Source of the DNA: Coprothermobacteraceae bacterium
GTDB lineage: Bacteria; Coprothermobacterota; Coprothermobacteria; Coprothermobacterales; Coprothermobacteraceae
NCBI GenBank assembly: GCA_013178255.1
Contig: JABLWY010000001.1
Span: 800,503 to 864,502 of the forward strand
Length of the DNA: 64,000 bases
Reading direction: 5' to 3'
Made by a program: the position numbers and the translations under genes. Numbering within the stretch: the first letter of the stretch is position 1; the number at the start of each line of letters is the position of its first letter. Below, in pieces: positions 7,627 through 17,867 of the stretch. Below the pieces are notes generated by a model. It was not told the DNA's origin. It saw only the letters and a program-made list of their open reading frames with translations, and searched no databases.

Positions 7627-8926
7627 GTTTGGGACCCACCTATAGGGGACGAAAACCCCATCCTGCATCACCTACCCACACTATAACACTCCGGTTTGGG
7701 ACCCACCTATAGGGGACGAAAACAGGCTAGCCGGTAGTAAAGCGGTAACTGGCGGTTGGGTTTGGGACCCACCTATAGGGGACGAAAACTTAGTAAATGC
7801 CGTCCCATCCCAATAGACCAAACTTGTTTGGGACCCACCTATAGGGGACGAAAACACAAAGATATGTGTGCTATTATTGTTCGTCCAAGCTCGTTTGGGA
7901 CCCACCTATAGGGGACGAAAACCCATCTCAAGGAGCATCTTTTCTTTCTCTTCACGCTTCGTTTGGGACCCACCTATAGGGGACGAAAACCTATGATCTG
8001 ACGCTTGTAGTTGAAACATTGGAAACCGTTTGGGACCCACCTATAGGGGACGAAAACCTTGTTCCAGATGCAATTTGCAAACCAGTTGAAGTTGGTTTGG
8101 GACCCACCTATAGGGGACGAAAACTACTGACACCGCCCATAATATATGCTTTATCACTATCGTTTGGGACCCACCTATAGGGGACGAAAACTACTGACAC
8201 CGCCCATAATATATGCTTTATCACTATCGTTTGGGACCCACCTATAGGGGACGAAAACCCGATATGCCTGCAACTTTTTGCGTGCCTGTATAGTGAGTTT
8301 GGGACCCACCTATAGGGGACGAAAACTGTAGTAAGCGATTCTGTCGAGATAATACTTAAGGTTGTTTGGGACCCACCTATAGGGGACGAAAACTCTTTTT
8401 GCACTTCTGCGACCATGATTCTTGATTCCGTTTGGGACCCACCTATAGGGGACGAAAACCTCATGGCTGCTACATCTTTCAGCACACGCTCCAGGTTTGG
8501 GACCCACCTATAGGGGACGAAAACGTGAGCTGCGCTCCCTTGATGACCTCATAGATTTCCTGTTTGGGACCCACCTATAGGGGACGAAAACGGCGTCGTC
8601 GAGTGTACTCGCTCGCGTCGTATGGATCGTTTGGGACCCACCTATAGGGGACGAAAACAACATATAATCCTCAAGAAGCTTTGCCTTTTCTTTATCGTTT
8701 GGGACCCACCTATAGGGGACGAAAACCTATACGCGCTATCATAGCCCATGCGATGCCAACTTCGTTTGGGACCCACCTATAGGGGACGAAAACCTTCACT
8801 AACTTCATTAAACACTACATTAAACACACTAGTTTGGGACCCACCTATAGGGGACGAAAACAACATTGTGGCAAGGACTGGGAACGCCCAATTTAGAGTT
8901 CAGAGACCCACCTATAGGGGACAAAC
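7627..8926 (+). CRISPR. CRISPR array, 19 identical 30-bp repeats plus a degenerate terminal repeat
   Basis: Nineteen repeats of 30 bp run from GTTTGGGACCC to GGGGACGAAAAC without visible mismatch. They start at 7627, 7694, 7760, 7826, 7893, 7961, 8028, 8095, 8162, 8229, 8297, 8364, 8430, 8495, 8562, 8629, 8697, 8764 and 8832. Spacers are 35-38 nt. A twentieth copy (about 8898-8926) is altered at both ends, marking the leader-distal end, which agrees with the promoter on the left. The 3' part GACGAAAAC resembles the 5' handle of type I/III crRNAs. The spacers at 8125-8161 and 8192-8228 are identical. No cas gene lies in the window, so type cannot be assigned and processing must rely on Cas proteins elsewhere. 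Confidence 0.98.
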
Positions 8927-9021
8927 GGTGCCACTTAGGAACAGAATGAAGGGGACAGTTTCAAAACTACTTGGAACGGACTAATACTCTATGTCAAAGG
9001 CTTTTTTGTGTTCAGTCGTGC
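8927..9021. other. Short gap between CRISPR array and transaldolase
   Basis: This stretch follows the degenerate last repeat and faces the 3' end of the minus-strand transaldolase gene. It contains a T6 run but no convincing hairpin, no extra repeat copies and no coding potential that I can support. Confidence 0.5.
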
Positions 9022-9846
9022 TTACCTACCGAATAGCTCCCTGTATTCGGGCACGACATCAGCTTCAAACAGCTGAACGCCCTCGTCTGTTTTCTCGTGC
9101 ACGATCATCTGCCTGAGGACGTCGAAGGGTATAGTGGCGATGTCAACGCCCAATTCCATGATTTCCCTTACTTGTCGCGCATTCCTTACTGAAGCGGCAA
9201 TGATTTTGGTGCCAAAGCCGTAATTGTCGAAGATGTCCTTTATGATGCGAAGCATGTGGATTCCGCTAAGCAAACCATTGTCCTCCAAGAGTTGGTCGCC
9301 AACAATGAAGCCGTCAGCAGGGTAGTAGTCCTCCTTGTTGAAACTCAAACCAGCCCTCTTCCTGAGAAGGTCGTCGAGGCGCCCTACAAAGGGGCTTACG
9401 TAGTGAGCGCCACATTTGGCCGCAAGTACGGCTTGTTCGGGGGTCATGACCAAGGTGACGTTGACTGGTATACCCTCGGACTCCAACGCCTTGATGGCTT
9501 TCAGGCCGTCGAAATCGCGCGCTCTTTTGCCTCCATCGGGGTTAACGGGTATCTTAATGACGACGTTGTGTGCTACAGGGTTGAACTTGTGGTACAGCAG
9601 GCGGGCTTCCTCGATCATGGCGTCAGTAGTGGTGCTTATAACCTCCAAACTTACAGGCCTGTTGGAGCCTGCCAACGCTAAGATTTCCGTGATGTAGTCA
9701 GCCATGCTGTATTGTTTGCCTTTTGCCTTGAAGTACTCGACAGCCTTCTTGATAAGAGAAGGGTTTGTGGTAATCCCGTCTACAATGCCCCAACTAAGGG
9801 CTTCCCTGATTTCGTCAAGGTTAGCTGAATCAATGAATACCTGCAC
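9022..9846 (-). CDS. tal: Transaldolase (TalC/fructose-6-phosphate aldolase-like family)
   Basis: The enzyme would transfer dihydroxyacetone units in the non-oxidative pentose phosphate pathway. The start MQVFIDSANLDEIREA, the TTNPSL motif, the Schiff-base lysine region VVIKIPV, and the run NVTLVMTPEQA with SPFVGRLDD match the small transaldolase family. The protein has 274 residues, some 55 more than the usual 215-220. The extra sequence includes an acidic/aromatic segment after GRLDD (about 160-195) and a shorter one after IKIPV. The start is GTG 9846, with GGGGGTGG about 6 nt upstream. It is monocistronic, between the CRISPR array and a divergent tRNA cluster. FSA-type aldolase activity is the alternative. 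Confidence 0.88.
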   Translation of the reverse strand: MQVFIDSANLDEIREALSWGIVDGITTNPSLIKKAVEYFKAKGKQYSMADYITEILALAGSNRPVSLEVISTTTDAMIEEARLLYHKFNPVAHNVVIKIPVNPDGGKRARDFDGLKAIKALESEGIPVNVTLVMTPEQAVLAAKCGAHYVSPFVGRLDDLLRKRAGLSFNKEDYYPADGFIVGDQLLEDNGLLSGIHMLRIIKDIFDNYGFGTKIIAASVRNARQVREIMELGVDIATIPFDVLRQMIVHEKTDEGVQLFEADVVPEYRELFGR

Positions 9847-9910
9847 TCTTAACCACCCCCAGATTGAATTGTAATGTAAAGAAAACGGATCCCAAACAAG
9901 GCATGTATCA

Positions 9911-9940
9911 TTGACACGTTGGGCTGGCGTGTGTTATCAT
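9911..9940 (+). promoter_or_regulatory. Promoter of the Lys-Lys-Leu tRNA cluster
   Basis: A consensus TTGACA (9911-9916), an 18-nt spacer and TATCAT (9935-9940) preceded by TG at the extended position. Initiation would fall about 2-3 nt before the first tRNA base at 9950. Confidence 0.75.
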
Positions 9941-9949
9941 TATTCCGCT

Positions 9950-10025
9950 GGGCCCGTAGCTCAGCAGGTAGAGCACCGGCCTTTTAAGCCGGGTGTCGCA
10001 GGTTCGAGCCCTGCCGGGCTCACCA
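9950..10025 (+). tRNA. tRNA-Lys (UUU anticodon)
   Basis: The acceptor GGGCCCG/CGGGCTC and the anticodon arm CCGGC-CTTTTAA-GCCGG give UUU. CCA is encoded. First of three tRNAs that precede tig. Confidence 0.95.
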
Positions 10026-10027
10026 GC

Positions 10028-10103
10028 GGGCCATTAGCTCAATAGGTAGAGCAACGGACTCTTAATCCGTGGGTTGCAGGTTCGAGTCCTGCATGGCCCA
10101 CCA
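10028..10103 (+). tRNA. tRNA-Lys (CUU anticodon)
   Basis: The acceptor GGGCCAT/ATGGCCC and the anticodon arm ACGGA-CTCTTAA-TCCGT give CUU. Only 2 nt separate it from tRNA-Lys(UUU). CCA is encoded. Confidence 0.95.
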
Positions 10104-10110
10104 ACTTGGT

Positions 10111-10195
10111 GCGAAGGTGGCGGAATGGCAGACGCGCTGGACTTAGGATCCAGTGGGGTTTCCCCGTGCGGGTTCAACTCCCGCCCTTCGCACCA
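10111..10195 (+). tRNA. tRNA-Leu (UAG anticodon)
   Basis: The acceptor GCGAAGG/CCTTCGC, the anticodon arm CTGGA-CTTAGGA-TCCAG and the long variable arm (GTGGGGTTTCCCCGT) identify a class II leucine tRNA. CCA is encoded. A T6 run follows, and tig starts 52 nt downstream, so read-through is possible. Confidence 0.95.
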
Positions 10196-10246
10196 TTTTT
10201 TATTGATGAGAATGTGTTTTACCACGGGAGTGAAGGAGGAAAAGTG

Positions 10247-11446
10247 ATGAAGACAGAGAGGATATCCGGAGTAGAGGTAATCGTCGAGGAGACTTTTGGT
10301 GGGGAACAACTGGAGCAGCTGAGGGAACAAGTCCTCAAAAAGGTCGCAAGTCAGGTGAATATACCGGGGTTCAGGAAAGGGCACGCTCCCTTGGCTTTGG
10401 TGAAGAACTACGTGAACCCCGAGTATTTGGAAGACCTGCTACGCGATGACCTGCTCGACACAGTTTTGCACGAGGCTGCCCAAGAGATTAAGCAGCAGAT
10501 CTACAAAGTAGAGGTGTTAGAAATGAACTTGGCTGATGAGGGGTACGTGAAGGCCAAGTTAGAATTGCTGCCCACCGTCGATTTGGATCAAGTGAACTTT
10601 GGTGAGTTACCCAAGTACGAGGAACCTGTAGTCCAAGAGGAAGAAGTAAACAACGTCATAGATCGCTTGCTGGAAGACCAAGCCATAGTCAGGAGCGTAG
10701 AAGTAGAGAAACCCGAGGATGGACACATGGCAGAGATTGAATGGGCACTGTTGGACGATCAGGGTAACCCGCTGAGGCCCCGGAGGACTACGATCGAAAT
10801 AGGCAAAGAGGAGTTCTTAGAGGGCACTGATGCCATGCTCAAGGAAATGACAGTTGGCGAAGAGCGCCTTATGGAGACGCCTGACAAGGCAGCCAAACTG
10901 AAGATCAAACTCCTGGATATCAAAGCGAAGGCGAAACCGGAACTCACTGATGAGTTGGCGAAGAGCATAGGATTTGAGAACGTTGAAGCGTTGAGGAACG
11001 CAGCCGAAGAGGAAATCAGAAGGTACAAGGCGGAGGAAACCACTAGTAAATGGTTTGAAGGCGTGCTTGACACCGTTGCTCAGAAATTGAACGTAGAGCT
11101 ACCTCCGTCGATGGTCGACGAAGAGTACAAGGAGAGGTTCGACAATTTCGTGTCATCATTGGAAAGACAAGGACTCACGTTGGAGTCCTACTGCACCCAA
11201 ATAGGTAAGTCCATAGAAGAGGTACAGAACGACATCAGGGAAAACGTGAGGCGGAGCCTACTCCACTACTTGCTCTCAGAAGTCCTGCGAGCCTACTTGG
11301 GTGTTAAGGTGGAAAGAGAAGAGATCAATGAATACACCTCCAAGCGCGATGGTATAAGTTCAAAAGAGGCTGAATATCAGATTGGTATGGCCAAACTGAT
11401 TGAAGCCTTGAAAGCAAAAACAAGCGGCAAGGAGGTTGAAGAATGA
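10247..11446 (+). CDS. tig: Trigger factor, ribosome-associated chaperone
   Basis: Trigger factor binds nascent chains at the ribosome exit tunnel. The N-terminal ribosome-binding signature [11 protein letters not shown] lies near residue 45. The FKBP-like PPIase region spans roughly 150-235 and the helical C-terminal domain follows. At 399 residues it is slightly short for the family. ATG 10247 is chosen with AAGGAGG at 10233-10239; the longer open frame upstream runs back into tRNA-Leu and cannot be coding. The stop overlaps the clpP start as ATGA, giving translational coupling and the classic tig-clpP-clpX order. Confidence 0.95.
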   Translation: MKTERISGVEVIVEETFGGEQLEQLREQVLKKVASQVNIPGFRKGHAPLALVKNYVNPEYLEDLLRDDLLDTVLHEAAQEIKQQIYKVEVLEMNLADEGYVKAKLELLPTVDLDQVNFGELPKYEEPVVQEEEVNNVIDRLLEDQAIVRSVEVEKPEDGHMAEIEWALLDDQGNPLRPRRTTIEIGKEEFLEGTDAMLKEMTVGEERLMETPDKAAKLKIKLLDIKAKAKPELTDELAKSIGFENVEALRNAAEEEIRRYKAEETTSKWFEGVLDTVAQKLNVELPPSMVDEEYKERFDNFVSSLERQGLTLESYCTQIGKSIEEVQNDIRENVRRSLLHYLLSEVLRAYLGVKVEREEINEYTSKRDGISSKEAEYQIGMAKLIEALKAKTSGKEVEE

Positions 11447-12042
11447 GCCCGTTGATACCTTACATCGTGGAGCAAACTCCGCGCGGTGAACGTGGGTACG
11501 ACATATACTCGAGACTCCTCAAAGATAGGATTGTATTCATAAACGGGGAGATCGAGCCGGAAATGGCAGGTGTGGTAATTGCACAGCTGCTCTATTTGGA
11601 AGCCGAAGATCCCAAGAAGGACATATACCTATACATAAATTCGCCTGGTGGCATAGTCACCGACGGCTTGGCTATCTATGACACCATGCAGTACATAGCA
11701 CCTGACGTGGTGACCATATGCGTGGGTCAGGCGGCAAGCATGGCTGCGGTACTGCTCGCTGCGGGCACCAAGGGCAAGAGATTTGCCCTGCCAAACTCCC
11801 GCATACTCCTGCACCAGCCCATGGGCGGTGTGCAGGGTCAGGTAACGGACGTGGAAATCCAAGCCAAGGAGCTGGTCCGCATCAAACAGCGCATCAACGA
11901 GATACTGAGCTCTCACACGGGCCAACCCTTTGACAAGATCGTAGCCGATACCGACCGCGACTTCATAATGACTCCTGAAGAGGCCTTGCAGTATGGGGTC
12001 ATAGACATGATACTAACTAAGCGGCCCGGAGCGGAGGGCTAG
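11443..12042 (+). CDS. clpP: ATP-dependent Clp protease proteolytic subunit
   Basis: This 199-residue serine protease forms the double-heptamer chamber used by ClpX and ClpC. The catalytic triad is visible: Ser in GQAASMAA (near 98), His in LLHQPMGG (near 123) and Asp in DTDRD (near 172). No propeptide is obvious beyond a short N-terminus. It overlaps tig by 4 nt, and clpX starts 3 nt after the stop. Confidence 0.97.
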   Translation: MSPLIPYIVEQTPRGERGYDIYSRLLKDRIVFINGEIEPEMAGVVIAQLLYLEAEDPKKDIYLYINSPGGIVTDGLAIYDTMQYIAPDVVTICVGQAASMAAVLLAAGTKGKRFALPNSRILLHQPMGGVQGQVTDVEIQAKELVRIKQRINEILSSHTGQPFDKIVADTDRDFIMTPEEALQYGVIDMILTKRPGAEG

Positions 12043-12045
12043 CTG

Positions 12046-13293
12046 ATGCCTAAGGACATTAGGTGCTCTTTCTGCGGCAGGTCCGCAGAAGAAGTAGACC
12101 AAGTGTTGGCTTGGCCAAATGGCCTCTATATATGCAATTTCTGCGTAGAAGACGCTCATCACTTGCTCAAGAAACCGAAAAAAGCCGATTTGTCCATAAT
12201 GGATACGGAGCTACCCACACCTACCAAGATAAAGGCGTTCTTGGACCAATACATAATTGGGCAAGAAAAGGCAAAGAAGATAGTCTCGGTGGCCGTGTAT
12301 AACCATTACAAGAGGGTGCGCAGCAAGCTTAGGGGCGAACCCTACGCCCACGAGCTGGGCAAGAGCAACATCATGTTCATAGGGCCCACAGGGACGGGTA
12401 AGACGTACATTGCCCAAAACCTGGCCAAGATACTAAATGTGCCGTTCTCCATAAGTGACGCTACGTCACTGACCGAAGCTGGATACGTAGGCGAGGACGT
12501 GGAGAACATCCTGCTAAGGCTCATACAAGCAGCGGATTGGGATGTAGGGCGTGCTCAGTACGGCATTGTGTACATAGACGAAATAGACAAAATAGCAAGG
12601 AAATCTGAGAACCCTTCCATAACCCGTGACGTGTCAGGTGAAGGTGTGCAGCAAGCGCTCCTGAAGATAGTGGAGGGGACCATTGCTAACGTACCACCCC
12701 AAGGAGGGCGAAAGCACCCTTATCAGGAATTCATACAAATCGATACTAGCGACATCCTGTTCATCGTAGGCGGCGCTTTTGAAGGGATCGAGCCCATAAT
12801 CAGGCAACGTCTAGGCAAGCGAACCGTGGGCTTTGCCGTAGACCAAAAAGAGATGAATGAGGAGAATGTTATAGAACACCTGATACCTGAAGACCTGCTC
12901 AAATATGGGATGATCCCAGAATTTGTGGGCAGGTTCCCTGTTATTGCGACGTTCCATAAACTGACCAAGGATGACTTGGTAGACATACTAGTTAAGCCGC
13001 GCAACAGCTTACTCAAGCAGTACCAGGCACTGTTTGCCCTAGATGGAGTAGAGCTTGAATTCACCAAGAAAGCGTTGGAAGCGGTAGCAGAAGAAGCAGA
13101 AAGACGGGGCATGGGCGCAAGAGGGCTGAGGTCGATTTTGGAAAACCTGCTTATGGACCTCATGTTCGAGATTCCAGAGAAGAAGGAGGTTAAGAAGGTC
13201 ATAATCACCTCAGGTGTGCTGAACGGTGAACAACCCGTGCTTCTTACGGACTTGGACCTAGCGACCGGAAGGAGTGTGGTCAACTATGAGTGA
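12046..13293 (+). CDS. clpX: ATP-dependent Clp protease ATP-binding subunit ClpX
   Basis: This AAA+ unfoldase feeds substrates to ClpP. An N-terminal C4 zinc-binding domain (CSFC...CNFC, residues 7-37) precedes Walker A GPTGTGKT near 114 and Walker B VYIDEIDK. The sensor and C-terminal regions are intact over 415 residues. It lies between clpP and lon, and its last 8 nt overlap the lon start. Confidence 0.97.
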   Translation: MPKDIRCSFCGRSAEEVDQVLAWPNGLYICNFCVEDAHHLLKKPKKADLSIMDTELPTPTKIKAFLDQYIIGQEKAKKIVSVAVYNHYKRVRSKLRGEPYAHELGKSNIMFIGPTGTGKTYIAQNLAKILNVPFSISDATSLTEAGYVGEDVENILLRLIQAADWDVGRAQYGIVYIDEIDKIARKSENPSITRDVSGEGVQQALLKIVEGTIANVPPQGGRKHPYQEFIQIDTSDILFIVGGAFEGIEPIIRQRLGKRTVGFAVDQKEMNEENVIEHLIPEDLLKYGMIPEFVGRFPVIATFHKLTKDDLVDILVKPRNSLLKQYQALFALDGVELEFTKKALEAVAEEAERRGMGARGLRSILENLLMDLMFEIPEKKEVKKVIITSGVLNGEQPVLLTDLDLATGRSVVNYE

Positions 13294-15592
13294 ACGCCTT
13301 CCTGTGATTCCGCTGAAGAACGTGGTAATGTTCCCGGGCCTCGTGTTGCCCCTACTTATAGGCAGGCCTAAGAGCGTCAAGGCTCTTGAGCTTGCCATGG
13401 AGTCGGACAAAAAGGTTGTGCTGTTAGCCCAAAAGGATGAAAATGCCGATGAACCAAGTGCTGAACAACTCTATGATGTCGGTGTCGTAGCAGAAATCGT
13501 TCAGATATTCAAAGCTCCCGATGGCACCATACGCATGGTCGTGGAAGCTAAAGAAAGAGTGAGAGCAAAGGTTCATGATAAGGGCGAGTACTTCGAAGCA
13601 GATTTCGAAGCACTGACGGAACAAGAGGCAGACCCCACCCGAGCAGAAGCCTTGGTAAAGAGCGTGCTCATGCGGTTTGAGGAGTATGCACGCTTATCGG
13701 GAAGGATACCGCTCGAGGTAGTGGCAGGTGTCTCAGGCCTCAAGGAACCTGGCAAAGTGGCGGATATGGTAGCCGCCAACATGTCCATAGCCCATCACGA
13801 AAAGCAAAAGGTACTCGAAGCCACCGACGTAGCCACACGCCTAGAACTTGTACTGCAGTATCTATTGAGGGAAATCGAGGTCCTCCGGCTCTCGCAGGAG
13901 ATCGAAAACACCGTTCGCGAGCGCATGGAGAAGAACCAAAGGGAGTACATCCTCAGGGAACAGCTCAAAGCCATACAAGAAGAACTCGGGGAGCGCGACG
14001 AACGAACCATAGAGGTTGAGCAATACCGCAAGAAGATCGAAGAGGCCCAACTGCCCGAGGAGGCAAGGAAAAAGGCTTTAGAGGAGCTTGACCGATTGCA
14101 GCGCATGCCGCCTTATTCGCCTGAGCTGGGAGTAATCCGGACCTATTTGGATTGGTTAGTGAGCTTGCCGTGGGCTAAACGCACCGAAGACGAGATGGAC
14201 ATCGAGCAGGTGCGCACGAAATTGGATCGCAGCCACTATGGGCTCAAAGAAGCTAAAGAGCGGATCGTCGAATTCATTGCTATGAAGAGGCTGTCGTCGA
14301 ACCCCAAGGCACCTATTCTGTGCTTGGTGGGCCCTCCCGGCGTAGGTAAGACATCTTTGGCAAAAGCCATAGCAACTGCTTTGAACCGCAAACTCGTGCG
14401 AGTCTCACTAGGTGGGGTCCGTGACGAGGCTGAGATAAGAGGACATAGGCGCACATACGTGGGCGCCTTACCCGGTCGAATAATTCAGGGTATGCGACAA
14501 GCAGGCACAAGAAACCCCGTTTTTGTTCTTGATGAAATTGATAAGTTGGGCGTGGACTTCAGGGGCGATCCCAGCGCAGCCTTGCTGGAGGCGTTGGACC
14601 CTGAGCAGAACTACGCCTTTCAAGATCATTACTTGGAGGTAGCTTTCGACCTATCGGAGGTGTTCTTCGTAACTACGGCGAACACCATATACACCATACC
14701 GCCTGCGCTATTAGACCGCATGGAAGTTATCAGGGTGCCTGGATACACCGAGGATGAGAAGCTGCACATCGCTAAGCAATTCATTCTTCCAAAGTTGTAT
14801 GAGCAGACAGGGCTTGCGTCCCAAGAAGTCAAATGGAATGACAAGGCGGTAGTCAGAATCATAAGGGAATACACCCGCGAGGCAGGCGTGCGCAATTTGG
14901 AGCGCAGCCTAATGTCCATACTGAGGAAGCTTGCTGTAGAGAAACTGGAAAAGGGTTTCGACCGTGTAAGCATCACAGCTAGAAGCTTGGAAAAATACCT
15001 TGGCGTACCTAAGTTCCGATACGGCAAGGCTTTGGAACAACCAGAAGTCGGTGTGGTCGCTGGGTTAGCGTGGACCGAGTTCGGCGGAGAAGTCATGCTC
15101 GTAGAATGCCAAGTGTTGCAAGGCCGAGGACAACTGCTGCTTACTGGAAGCCTTGGCGATGTGCTCAAGGAGTCCGCTATGGCTGCCCTTACTTATGTGC
15201 GCAGCAGGGCACAAGAGCTGGGTATCCCAGCTGATTTCCACAAGAAATACGATATACACGTGCACGTACCTGAGGGTGCCATACCCAAGGACGGTCCATC
15301 AGCTGGTATAACCATAGCCACTGCAATTATTAGCGCCCTGACCAAGAAGAAGGTGCCTAACGACGTGGCTATGACTGGCGAAATCACAATCAGGGGTAAG
15401 GTGCTACCCATAGGCGGAGTCAAAGAGAAGGTGTTGGCTGCTCATCGTGTGGGTATTCAAAGGGTGATACTACCCAAGGACAACAAGCCCAACATGGAAG
15501 AGGTCCCAGACGAGATCAAGAAGTCCTTGAAATTCTATTTCGTGGACAGCATGGACCAGGTGGTGGACATAGTACTTGGAAAAACACCTTAG
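13286..15592 (+). CDS. lon: ATP-dependent protease Lon
   Basis: A 768-residue single-chain AAA+ protease for misfolded and regulatory proteins. The N-terminal substrate-binding domain ([15 protein letters not shown] start), a coiled linker, Walker A GPPGVGKT near 350, and the proteolytic dyad Ser in DGPSAG (near 672) and Lys in GGVKEKVL (near 714) are all present. ATG 13286 is preferred over the upstream GTG 13274, which overlaps the SD sequence AAGGAG (13269-13274); the resulting spacing of 11 nt is long but usable. Confidence 0.96.
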   Translation: MSERLPVIPLKNVVMFPGLVLPLLIGRPKSVKALELAMESDKKVVLLAQKDENADEPSAEQLYDVGVVAEIVQIFKAPDGTIRMVVEAKERVRAKVHDKGEYFEADFEALTEQEADPTRAEALVKSVLMRFEEYARLSGRIPLEVVAGVSGLKEPGKVADMVAANMSIAHHEKQKVLEATDVATRLELVLQYLLREIEVLRLSQEIENTVRERMEKNQREYILREQLKAIQEELGERDERTIEVEQYRKKIEEAQLPEEARKKALEELDRLQRMPPYSPELGVIRTYLDWLVSLPWAKRTEDEMDIEQVRTKLDRSHYGLKEAKERIVEFIAMKRLSSNPKAPILCLVGPPGVGKTSLAKAIATALNRKLVRVSLGGVRDEAEIRGHRRTYVGALPGRIIQGMRQAGTRNPVFVLDEIDKLGVDFRGDPSAALLEALDPEQNYAFQDHYLEVAFDLSEVFFVTTANTIYTIPPALLDRMEVIRVPGYTEDEKLHIAKQFILPKLYEQTGLASQEVKWNDKAVVRIIREYTREAGVRNLERSLMSILRKLAVEKLEKGFDRVSITARSLEKYLGVPKFRYGKALEQPEVGVVAGLAWTEFGGEVMLVECQVLQGRGQLLLTGSLGDVLKESAMAALTYVRSRAQELGIPADFHKKYDIHVHVPEGAIPKDGPSAGITIATAIISALTKKKVPNDVAMTGEITIRGKVLPIGGVKEKVLAAHRVGIQRVILPKDNKPNMEEVPDEIKKSLKFYFVDSMDQVVDIVLGKTP

Positions 15593-16202
15593 GTGGGCAA
15601 TAGCTGTCATAGGCGCTATCATCATTTTTCTGGTAGGTGCCTGGGCCCAAACCGAAATGTCAGCCCTGAGGAACCCTGAGTGGGTTGTCTTGTTGCCTTA
15701 TGAAACGTACATGGGAAACGTTTGGGAGGTAAATGAGCTGCCTGCCATCTTAGACGAGCTTAGTAGCCGTGGGATCACAGGCTTAGTCTATTACCCTGGG
15801 CAAGATTTGGCAAAAATCGTCAAGGGTTTGCAAGGCAGAATCCTCGTGGTCGGTAAACGACCTGAGGGTAGCAACCAACCGCTCACTTGGATTAACCTAG
15901 AAGCCGAGGAGCAACCTGGTGCATTTATAGACTTGTCTTTCGAGTCGCTTACCAAAGAGCCTGAAACGGCGTCGTTGGTGCGTGGCAAGGACGTATGTGC
16001 GCGCGAGGAGTTGAGCGCGCTGGTAGGCCAACACCTTTGGGCGTCTGTAAACGGCATATACGGTGTTAGTAGTTGTCCGGCCGACGGTATCCTGCTGGGA
16101 TACGCTGAGAGTCTTAACAGCACTGTTGTAATGTACGATGTAAGGTCTGCTGTCATGTCAGCTTTGGATGGGTATAAGGTCAAAAAGGTGGTTCTCAGGT
16201 GA
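15576..16202 (+). CDS. Hypothetical membrane-anchored protein between lon and rimO
   Basis: I do not recognise this family. The 208-residue product has a short basic N-terminus and one transmembrane segment ([17 protein letters not shown], residues 8-25). An apparently extracytoplasmic alpha/beta region with two cysteines follows. The first usable start is TTG 15576, 17 nt inside lon, with a GGTGG-rich sequence upstream. The stop overlaps the rimO GTG start (GTGA), which argues that it is translated and coupled. Codon use matches its neighbours. Confidence 0.7.
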   Translation: MEKHLRWAIAVIGAIIIFLVGAWAQTEMSALRNPEWVVLLPYETYMGNVWEVNELPAILDELSSRGITGLVYYPGQDLAKIVKGLQGRILVVGKRPEGSNQPLTWINLEAEEQPGAFIDLSFESLTKEPETASLVRGKDVCAREELSALVGQHLWASVNGIYGVSSCPADGILLGYAESLNSTVVMYDVRSAVMSALDGYKVKKVVLR

Positions 16203-17452
16203 GGCCGAAAAGGCTTTACGTAGAAACCCTGGGATGCCCCAAGAACATAACACGGTCGCAGGACTTCTTCAGGAACCTTGACCTCAGCAAATTTGAAGTG
16301 GTCTACTCCCCCGACCAAGCGGACGCTATCATCCTGAATACGTGCGGGTTCATTGCTGATGCTGTCAAGGAGAGCGTGGAGCGGTCTCTGGAACTTCGTG
16401 CCATGTACCCTGACAAGCGTATTATTTTCGCGGGTTGCATCCCGCTTCGTTACGGCAAAGAGCAAGTGGCTGCAGAATTGCCTGAAGTAGATGAAGTGGC
16501 CCCGGGAATGTCTTTGCCCAATATGCTATCCGAACAAGCAAGCAATGAAGGAAGTTCCATACTTACCTATCCCTATGCTTACGTCTCGCTTGGCGAGGGT
16601 TGCAATGGCCGCTGTTCATACTGCACAATACCCAAGTTTTGGGGACCTTTTAGGTCAAGGCGGGAAGCAGACATTGTATCTGAACTTAACAGCCTAAGCG
16701 AAGCTGGCATCAAGGAGGCTATATTGGTTTCTCAGGACTCTGGCGCCTGGGGCGTAGATCTGTATGGCCGTCCCTCGCTATCGAAGTTGATAGAGGCATT
16801 GCGTGATGTGGATATACCCTGGATCAGGGTTATGTACCTGAACCCCACCTACGTCAGTGAAGGACTGCTAAAGGCGTGGTCTAGTGTCCCAAACGTGTTG
16901 CCATATTTTGATTTACCCCTCCAGAGCGGTTCGGACCGCATACTCAGGCTCATGAAGCGCGGGTACAATGCCAAAAAGGTTGTCCACGCGGCGAGACTGA
17001 TAGACGAGGTTTTTGCGAATGCGGTAAAGAGAACATCTATCATAGTGGGTTTCCCCACGGAAACCGAAGAAGATGTATCGGCAACGGCGCAGATACTCCA
17101 AGAAGCCAATTTCCAACACGTGGGGGTTTTCCTGTACTCAGACGAAGAGGGAACAGAAAGCTACAACTTGAGGCCCAAGGTTCCCAAGCGGACCGCCAAG
17201 CGTTGGCTTAGGCAAATAGAGAACTTGTCTGCCCAGCTAGATGCCCTTTGGCGTGAAAGCTTGGTGGGCTCAAAAGTAACCTGCCTTGTGGAAGCTGCCT
17301 CAGACGGCGCGTTCGTAGGGCGCGTTTGGGGTGACGCTCCTGAGGTAGATGGGGTTTTTGTGGGGAGCGGAGAGGCAGAGCCGGGGGAGTTGATAGAAGT
17401 TGTTATCGAGAAAACGGAGTCTGGCAAACTCGTTGGCCATAAAGAAGGCTAA
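16199..17452 (+). CDS. rimO: Ribosomal protein S12 methylthiotransferase RimO
   Basis: A radical-SAM enzyme with two iron-sulfur clusters that methylthiolates an aspartate of ribosomal protein S12. The N-terminal domain carries VETLGCPKN, the RimO hallmark, with the other cluster cysteines in NTCGF and AGCIP. The radical-SAM motif CNGRCSYC lies near 135-142, and a C-terminal TRAM domain follows. GCPKN and the IPKFWGPFRSR run fit RimO better than MiaB, and miaB is present separately at 22156. The 417-residue length is slightly short. The GTG start overlaps the previous stop. Confidence 0.92.
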   Translation: MRPKRLYVETLGCPKNITRSQDFFRNLDLSKFEVVYSPDQADAIILNTCGFIADAVKESVERSLELRAMYPDKRIIFAGCIPLRYGKEQVAAELPEVDEVAPGMSLPNMLSEQASNEGSSILTYPYAYVSLGEGCNGRCSYCTIPKFWGPFRSRREADIVSELNSLSEAGIKEAILVSQDSGAWGVDLYGRPSLSKLIEALRDVDIPWIRVMYLNPTYVSEGLLKAWSSVPNVLPYFDLPLQSGSDRILRLMKRGYNAKKVVHAARLIDEVFANAVKRTSIIVGFPTETEEDVSATAQILQEANFQHVGVFLYSDEEGTESYNLRPKVPKRTAKRWLRQIENLSAQLDALWRESLVGSKVTCLVEAASDGAFVGRVWGDAPEVDGVFVGSGEAEPGELIEVVIEKTESGKLVGHKEG

Positions 17453-17867
17453 GCGCATACAGCAAAGTGGAAAGCGGATCGCCCTTGCTGAGTCGTGCAC
17501 AGGAGGACAGGTAGTCTCATGGCTCAGCATGCTACCTGGATCCTCCAAGTTTCTTTGGGGCGGTGTTACGGTCTATACCCAAGCCTCTAAGAGGGCCCTG
17601 CTTGGCGTTATCAGCAATGAACCTGCAAGTCCGGAAACTGCCGAGGCTCTAGCAAAATCACTTCCTGAGACGGACGTAAGAGTAGCCGTGGTAGGCAATC
17701 TGGGCCCCTCAACTGAATTGGGAGCTCCTCGAGGTTGTGTGTATGCGTACGTTGTACTCTCCCACGAGGAGGTACTCAAGTCGAGAATGTTCAAGAAGGG
17801 CAGGTTAAGAAATCGTTTCCTGAGCAGCTACTGGGTACTCTTTTGCGTAGAAAGGGTGGTCAGATGA
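17433..17867 (+). CDS. pncC: Nicotinamide-nucleotide amidase (CinA C-terminal domain protein)
   Basis: PncC/CinA-C hydrolyses NMN to nicotinate mononucleotide in the pyridine nucleotide cycle. The protein of about 144 residues carries the family signature AESCTGG, then GSSKFLWGGVTVYTQASK, and a final Arg-rich helix. The N-terminal molybdopterin-binding domain of full CinA is absent. TTG 17433 is the best start, since earlier codons lie deep inside rimO; SD support is poor, so the start is uncertain. It overlaps rimO by 20 nt and the next gene by ATGA. Confidence 0.82.
   Translation: MAIKKAKRIQQSGKRIALAESCTGGQVVSWLSMLPGSSKFLWGGVTVYTQASKRALLGVISNEPASPETAEALAKSLPETDVRVAVVGNLGPSTELGAPRGCVYAYVVLSHEEVLKSRMFKKGRLRNRFLSSYWVLFCVERVVR

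Noticed and set aside
7681-8507. Minus-strand open frames of 65-125 codons across the CRISPR array
   Set aside because: They encode FVPYRWVPN or FSSPIGGSQT again and again, which is just the translated repeat.
8748-8984. Plus-strand open frame of 78 codons at the end of the CRISPR array
   Set aside because: It runs through the last repeats and the degenerate copy and has no SD or protein-like features.
9256-9681. 141-codon plus-strand frame opposite transaldolase
   Set aside because: It is antisense to a clear enzyme gene and its product shows no recognisable motif.
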